The position numbers were made by a program, and so were the translations under genes. Shown here piece after piece: positions 10,544 through 19,500 of a stretch of DNA of 64,000 nucleotides. The notes below the pieces were generated by a model, which worked only from the letters and a program-made list of their open reading frames with translations, had not been told where the DNA came from and searched no databases. Numbering within the stretch: the stretch's first letter is position 1; every line of letters begins with the position of its first letter. The stretch is from Colias croceus (Eukaryota > Arthropoda > Insecta > Lepidoptera > Pieridae), in the NCBI RefSeq assembly GCF_905220415.1, contig NC_059566.1:4340001-4404000 (forward strand). Direction: 5' to 3'.

Positions 10544-13500
10544 ATGACGAGTTTTTGCCGAATATGTTTCGCAGCAAATGTAAAAATGTACGACTTACAA
10601 AAGTCGTATTTGAAGGGGTTTTATGAAAAACTGATTAATTATGACGTGAGTGCATTTTTTATTAACCAACTTTAAATAGGGAAGATTCTATGTTCCACTA
10701 TATATATATAACACTAGCTGTGCTCCGCGGTTTCACCCGCAGTGCTCCGCTTTTATTGGTCTTAGCGAGATGATACTATACTTACAATCTATCCAAATTT
10801 AGAGCAAATGTGCACCTTCTAGGTAAACATGTTCAAACTTAGGACGCATTGTCACTTACCATCAGGTGAAACAACGGCCAAATGTTAACCTATTCATGAA
10901 TAATAAAAAAAAAATATAACCTATAGCCTTCCTCAATACATGGGCTATCTAACCCCAAGAGAATATTTCAAACCGGTTCCCGAGATTAGCGCATTCAAAC
11001 AAACAATTCAGCTTTATAATATTTGTGTAGATTTCACTTTAAATTTTATTTATTTTATTTCAGATGAATGAAGACATAATAAATATATGTTACATATGCT
11101 ACTCTGTACTCAAGAAGAGTCATAATTTTATGTTACAAGCGATCCAATCAAATGATTTACTTAACCAACTTACATATAAAAATATAGAGGTAAGTAGAGA
11201 GATAAAAACAAATCATAGCATGTTACTTCCTAATAAAGTAGCTTTCAATTAGTGAAAAATCTTCAAAATCGGTCCAGTACTTTTGGAGGTTATTCAATAA
11301 CAACAGACAAAAAACAAAAGCAAAATATTTGTTGTCTTTATAATATCACTAATATTATACTAGCTGTACTCCGCGGTTTCACCCGCGTGGCGCCGCTCCT
11401 GTTGGTCTTAGCGTGATGATATATATAGTCTATAGCCTTCCTCGATGAATGGGCTATCTAACACTGAATAATTCGAATTGCACCAGTGATTCCTGAGATT
11501 AGCGCATTCAAACAAACACACAAACTATTCAGCTTTATAATATTTGTATAGAGTATAGATAACCAAGATGTCCTTTCTCAGATATCAAACTATCCTCATA
11601 CAAAATGCATTCATCTAATAAAAAAAAATTGCATCAAAATCCGTTTCATAGTTTTAAAGATTAAAGTATACAAAGGGAAATAGGGACAGAGAAAGCGACA
11701 TTGTTTTATACTATGTAATGATATCTTTAGAATTTAAAATTTTTCATTACAGATACAAAATAAAAGATTGAAACACAATAATATATTTAATTTGAATAAT
11801 GTTATTTTGGATAATGTTATTATAATTAACGAGACTGAATCATTGAAAGAAGAAAGAGATGTTAAAGAGGAATATGAAATTGAATTGGATGGTAATTATT
11901 ATTTGCCTAGCTTTCCCTTCAGCTTTGCTTGCGTAGTCAAAGAAAAACCCACATAGTCAAAGAAAAACCCGCATAGTCAAAGAAAACCCCGCATAGATAA
12001 GGAAAACGCGCATAGTCAAAGTAAAACCCGCATAGATAAGGAAAAACCCGCATAGTCACAGAAAAACCCGCATAGTTACTGTTCCCATGCATTTTCTGGG
12101 ATTAAACCTATCCTATATCCTTTCTCAGGTCTCAAGCTATCTCTGTACCGAATTTGAAGTAAATCCATGCTGTACTTTTTGAGTTTACCCTGAACATACA
12201 TACAGATAAACAGAGAAAGTTATAACATTTTTATATCCATGTTACAGTAATTATAAAACACATCAAAATTGGTTCATCAGTTTCACACAAAAACCTAACA
12301 AACATGGAAAGCTACATTTCCTAATATAACATTATCTATCCGATTTACAGCAATTATAACTCTCATCACAATTGGTTTATCAGTTACCATACAGAAACCT
12401 AACAATCACAAAGAAAACTTTAAAAGTGAAATTTCTTTCAACGCGTTGAGAATAAAATATCAAAGTCGCGTCATGGCAATATCAATATCATGGAGTTAGT
12501 TGACGATTTTGGTATCTTTGACCCTTGCATAAGAAGTTTCACTTCTGACACGCATGCTCGGTACACATACTCTTTTATTATTCCAGATACAACTTCAATA
12601 GATTTTAAGTTAACAGACACGGCTGATGTAAAACCATCAGATTCGGAAGACGATGTTCCTTTGAGCACTTTAAATTTAAATAATAAAAATAATGATAAAA
12701 CGAAAAGCAAGAAAAAGAGGATTAAATTTGCTGGTGAGTAACTTCAAATATTTTTAAGCTATTGACCGAATCGAGAAATTCCGTAACGAAAACAAACCTC
12801 ACGCTCCCCCCCCCCCCCCCCCCCCTCCCCCACGGGGACGGGCACGGAGGTGTGGCTTGAAGGCATAACATGCAATAGCGCAACCGCGGCAGTCCCCGAG
12901 TGCCACACGTCTTTTTTTATATTTTTTTTCTCTGTTTCTGTTTTAACGATATTTAAACATGAGTAACATTTGAACATGTATGATAAACTAGATGTTCCCC
13001 GCGGTTTCACCCGCATTGCTCCGCTCCTGTTGGTCTTAGCGTGATGATATATAGCCTATAGCCTTCCTCGATAAATGGGATATCTAACACCGAAAGAATT
13101 TTTCAAATCGGACCAGTGGTTGTCGAGATTAGCGTATATGTCGTTCAAAAAAACAAACAAACTCTTCAGCTTTATAATATTATGTACTAGCTGTTCCCCG
13201 CGGTTTCACCCGCATTGCTCCGCTCCTGTTGGTCTTAGCGTTAGCGTGATGATATTTTATAGCCTATAGCCTTCCTCGATAAATGGGCTATCTAACGCCG
13301 AAAGAATTTTTCAAATCGAACCAATAGTTCCCGAGATTAGCGCGTTCAAACAAACAAAGAAACGATCAAACCGATACGACATTTGTATGCTTTTTCAAAT
13401 ATACAGATCACAGGCTTTTTAAAAGTTGACCAAATTTTTCTGAAATATTTGTAAATAAGAAATTTTTAACACTTTTGTTAAAGGTGTGGGTTCGAATCCC

Positions 13501-16500
13501 GCCTCATGATTGATTCTTATCCATACTTTAAAAATGTCTCATAATTTTTTCTTGGTTCTTCTTTATAGTTAACTAGATTTCCTCCCGCGGCTTCGCCTGC
13601 GTTGTCAAAGAATATACGCATAGTTCCCATTCCTGTGGGATTTAAGTAGCCTATGTCTTATTCTGGGTCTTCAGCTACCTACATACCAAATTTCATTGTA
13701 ATCGGTTGAGTAGTATTTGCGTGAAAGATTAACAAACAATGAATGAATGGCGCGAAGGATGCGGGTTCGAGTCCCGCCTCGTGATCGAATTTTTTCTATT
13801 CTTTATAAATTTATATTTATAAAGCATTTGAATGCCATAAAAACCAAAAAATATAAATTCAACAAAAGGTCGTGTTCCATCGTTACAATATTGTATTCAC
13901 TGAAAAGTGCTTCATATTGGTTGAAATGGTTGTTAAATCATCTCAATAGATGGCGCGCGGTGTGTCCCTTAAGACACATAAAACTGAAAGAATAGATTAA
14001 ATTCGATTGCTCAGGCGGGGCACGAGTGGGTGAGTTGGTTAGGCATCCGCCCCGGAATGGCGCGAAGGATGCGGGTTCGAGTCCCGCCTCGTGATCGAAT
14101 TTTTTCTATTCTTTATAAATTTATATAGATTAACAAACATCCACCATCCTCACAAACTTTCGCATTATAATATTAACTAAGTAGTAAGTATCAAACTCAA
14201 ACATTTATTTATTCAATTAGACTTCTTCTAGAAGCACTTTTGAATCGCCATAACATATTTTTAACATTTACCACCTAGCTATTCGGAAAGCAGTATCTAT
14301 GGAGAAGAACAGGCAAGAAATTCCATAGTTGCTCTTTTAAAATCATGTCAATGCAAAAAAAAAAATTTCACTAATCTATGTTTATTATTGTTAATTCTTT
14401 ACAGATATAAAAGTGGACGCCCGCGAAATAATACTAACCGAAGAAGAACAAGTATCAGACATGCAGGCTCGAGCAAGATCATTGAATTATCTGAACTCTC
14501 CGTACAAATGTAACTTGTGTTACCGCGGCTTCATAGATCCGGTCGCGTATGGGAAACATAGGGACAAACATGATGAGGTTAGTGAATGAATGAATGAAAC
14601 GAATGAATGATATACATATGAATGTGTGAATGAAATGCATGAGTTACTGTTAGTGAATGAAATGAATGAATTAGTAATTAAAATTAAATAAAGACGTGTG
14701 GCACTCGGGGACTGCCGCGGTAAAGCTAGCATGCTATGCCTTCAAGCCACACCTCCGCCCGTCGGTGTGGGGAGCGTGAGGTATTTTCGTTACGGAATTT
14801 CTCGATTCTAATTACCAGTATTTGACAGTTTACAGGTGACATTTTAATATTGTCGAGTGATATAATTACACGCGTAGATAAATATGAGTTTAGTGAATGA
14901 ATGAAGTTGATGAATAAGTCAACGAAACGAATGAATGAACTCGTGAGTGATATGAATGAAGGCGTCAATGAATTGAATGTGTTTGAGAATTAAATTAATG
15001 AATTAATGAGTGAAATGAATGAATGCGATGCGAGAGAATGAAATGTGTTGATTAGTGAATGAAATGAATGAAAAAACAAAAACAATTATAGAATAGAAAA
15101 AGCTTTACTAGAAACTAGCTAACCACCCGCGGCTTCGCCCGCTTTGTCTAAAACCTAATAAATTATATACTTAAACCTTCCTCTTGAATCACTCTATCTA
15201 TTAAAAAAAAAACGCATCAAAATCCGTTGCGTAGTTTTAAAGATTTAAGCATACAAAGAGACATAGGGACAGAGAAAGCGACTTTGTTTTATTCTATGTA
15301 GTGATAACAAATATAAATAACTAACACGTAAAATTAAATCATATACCACTTTAAACTAATATTTATAATTTATTTCTAGAAAAACGGTGCGCACAAATGT
15401 GCAATATGCCACTTGAGGTACGCGAGTGGGCGACTCATGCGAGCACACGTTATATCGACACACTCGAGGCGGTATGAGTGTAACGTGTGCAAGCAACTCA
15501 CTCATACTAGGTGAGTGTGTTTTATAAACTAGTTTTCCACAGACAAAGAGAAACCTATATATTTCGGGAAAAAAACTATATTGTGTCGTTAATATACTTA
15601 TTTAATATAGTAGTAGCTGTTATATCGACACACTCGAGGCGGTATGAGTGTAACGTGTGCAAGCAACTCACTCATACTAGGTGAGTGTGTTTTATAAACT
15701 AGCTTTCCACAGACGTAGCCAAAGAAAAACCTATAATATATTTCGGAAAAAAACCTATATTGTGTCGTTATTACTTATTTAAAATAGTAGTAGCTGTTAT
15801 ATCGACACACTTGAGGCGGTATGAGTGTAACGTGTGCAAGCAACTCACTCATACTAGGTGAGTGTGTTTTTTAAACTAGCTTTCCACAGACGTAGTCAAA
15901 GAAAAACTTATATATTTCGGGAAAAAACCTATATTGTGTCGTTATTACTGTATATTATCACAATATACAGATTACCAGTAGGGATGAAGTTTCCCTACTG
16001 GTAATCTATATATTGTGATTTGAGTCATATCTATACTATCTATACTAATATTATAAAGTTGGAGTGTTTGTTTGAACGCGCTTATCTCAGGAACTACTGG
16101 TCCGATTTGAAAAATTCTTTCGGTTTTCCCATTTATCGAGGAAAGCTATAGGCATCATCACGCTAAGACCAACAGGAGCGTAGCAACGCGGGTAAAACCG
16201 CGGGGCACGGCTAGTCACTAATATTTGACAATTTTTTTCAGACACCAAGCTAAAGAACACGAACAGTGGCACAACGGACACACATTTTTATGTAAATTGT
16301 GCGGCCAAATATTTCGGTGAGTGATTTTTTAATCGTGTTTTAAAGATGATAAAGACTTTTTTTAAATATTGAACAAAAGATTATGATTTAGATCTCTGAA
16401 CTAAACATCAGTTTTTAGGTTATTAATAAACGATTAAGCTAATTTTGCGACAGATCGTCACTTGAACTTTAATATTATTTTAGTTTTTTTTTCTGCGGTT

Positions 16501-19500
16501 ATTATTTAATATAAGTCCTTTTTTATCTTGATTTTATTCAAATATTCTATAAATTCTTAAATATAGAAGTTTGATGTTTTTTCTATACCTGTTAATCATG
16601 AAAACAAAACACAATAGTGTTAGTATTTTAGCTTTATTTTTAATGTTTAAAACAGAATTAAAACTTTATTATAAATAATTAAATATTCGCTCGAAATGCA
16701 AATGAATTATGGAAGAATTTATTTTTATAATTTATTTATATAAAAAAGTGTCTTAGGAATGTAAATATTTCTATTTTATTATTGTTTTAAACATGAATAT
16801 GCAAATTATAAATCCTTACTAATATTATAAATGCGAAAGTAACTCTGTCTGTCTGTCTGTCTGTTACTCAATCACGCCTAAACTACTGAACCAATTTGAA
16901 TGAAATTTGGTATGGAGATATTTTGATACCCGAGAAAGGACATAGGCTACCTTTTATTGCGAAATATGTACCACGGGCGAAGCCGGGGCGGACCACTAGT
17001 ATACTATAAAATGAAAACATATTTTAGTAATTGACTAAAAAATTTCCTCCCCTCAGTTCGTTACAAAGCTAGCTACTTGGTAGTGAATTAAGTATTAATT
17101 TAGTGATCGATAAAATAGTTTTTTTTTTTATAAAAACTGAAAATTGTCCTTTAAAAAAAAAATATACCGGCCGAATTGATAACTTCCTCCTTTTTTTCGA
17201 AGTTTGTTAAAAAATTACAATTTGATAGAAAATCGTCCTCCTACCTAACTCACTTGCGCAAGTCGCACGCAAGCAAACACATATGCGTGTCTTGTGGTGC
17301 GAGCTTCGTCAGCGCGTACGGGCTGCGTGTGCACGTGGCCAAGGCGCATAGAGGCGATGTGGTGAGTTATATTGTGTATATAATGCACTTGCGCAAGTGT
17401 TATTGTGTATATACCCCACTTGCGCAAGTGTTAAGAAGAAAGAAAAAGAGGAAAAAAAATACCTACCTAATTAACTGGAACGACTATGAAAGAATGAATG
17501 AACGAATGAATGATTTATTGTACGCACCAAAGTAATAAAATACACACTTTTATTTCCATTTCTTTACTTTCATTTGTGTTTGTGTGTTAATCAAAGAATC
17601 TCTTAAAATAGTCCATGTTTTTACTCAGCAGTCTTTATTCAGCACCAACTAAATACATATAAAAAAGAAACAGACAATCCTACTAATATTATAAATGCGA
17701 AAGTTTATGAGGATGTGTGTGTGTGTGTGTGTTTGTTACTCTTTCACGCAAACACTACTGAACCGATTACAATGAAATTTAGCACACATATAGATGGTAA
17801 CTTGGATTAACACATAGGATAGGTTTTATCCCGGAAATCCCACGGGAACGGGAATTATGCGGGTTTTTATTTGAAAACGCGAGCGAAGCCGCAGGCGGAA
17901 AGCTAGTATGTTATAATGCTAAAAAGGCGGCCTTATCGCTACTAAGTGATTTCTACCAGGCAATCTATGTGTAGGATTTTTAATTATTGAATTGTATAAG
18001 TCCTAATTGTATAATTTAGCATCCTAAAATAATGTCTTTCCAGGACACGAAAAAGGATGAGCCGATTTCGGATAGTTTTTGCACGGAATGCAAGATACAG
18101 TTCAAGACGGTGGACGCGTGGAAGAGACACGTTATAGCAGCACATTATGTATTTGAAGGAAAAGGGTAAGAAAAATGCAATTTTTTTTTTGTATAACCGT
18201 AAAACTAGCCTAGGTTAGTATTATTATTATTTTGAACTAGCTGTGCTCCGCGGTTTCACCCGCATTGCTCCGCTCGTGTCGGTCGTAGCGTGATGATATA
18301 TAGCCTACAACCTTCCTCGATAAATGGGCTATCTAACACCGAAAGAATTTTTCAAATCGGACCAGTAGTTCCCGAGATTAGCGCGCTCAAACAAACAAAC
18401 AAACTCTTCAGCTTTATAATATTAGTATAGATAACGTGTTTTGTCAACTATATCTATGTTTTTTCAGAGCCACATGCCCAATATGCAAGGAGCATGTAAG
18501 TGAAGCGCATAGATTTTCGCATATGCGCACACACACCATGCGTGTCCATGCGCATGAGTTTGAAAGGACACCGGCCATGACCACACTGTCTTGTGACCAT
18601 GTAAGTATTATATATTTATTTATTAAAACAACTAGCTAACCGCCCGCGGCTTCGCCCGCTTTGTCTAAAACCTAATCCATACTAATATTATAAATGCGAA
18701 AGTAACTCTGTCTGTCTGTCTGTTACTCAATCACTCCTACACTGCTGAACCAATTTGCATGAAATTTGGTATGGAGATATTTTGATACCCGAGAAAGGAC
18801 ATAGGCTACCTTTTATTGCGAAATATGTACCACGGGCGAAGCCGGGGCGAACCGCTAGTTATATAATAAAACCTTCCTCTTAATCCATCTATCTATTTAA
18901 AAAAAATCGCATCAAAATCTGTTGCGTAGTTTTAAAGATTTAACCATACAAAGGGACATAGGGACAGAGAAAGCGACTTTGTTTTATACTATGTAGTGAT
19001 ATGTCTATACTAATATTATTAAGCTGAAGAGTTTGTTTGTTTGAACGCGCTAATCTCAGGAACTACTGGTCCGATTTTAAAAATTATTTCGGTGTTAGAT
19101 AGCCCATTTATCGAGGAAGGCTATAGGCCTATACTGCTGTTGGTCTTAGCGTGATGATATATAGCCTATAAGATAAAACCTTCTTCGATAAATGGGCACC
19201 GAAAGAAATTTTTCAAATCGGACCAGTATTTCCCGAGATTAGTGCGTTCAAACAAACAAACTCTTCAAGTTTATAATTTTTGTATATTATATTTGAATGA
19301 ACCTGAGAACGAACTAATTTTTTTCTATTATTTTCAGTGTGAATCGAAATTCTTCAATTTGACAAAACTGAGGACTCACATAAAGAGGGTACACCTCGGA
19401 TATAAGTACGACAAGAATATAGTGTGCGAAACTTGCGGGAAGCACTGTACAGTAAGTTATACATGGTGTCTTTAATTTTAACTTAAAAATGTTTAATTAT

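Noticed and set aside
12490..12586. Open frame starting MELVDDFG that runs into exon 4 of the ZAD gene
   Set aside because: The first part is MITE sequence shared with 28666 and 34858; a good acceptor at 12586 starts the real exon in phase.
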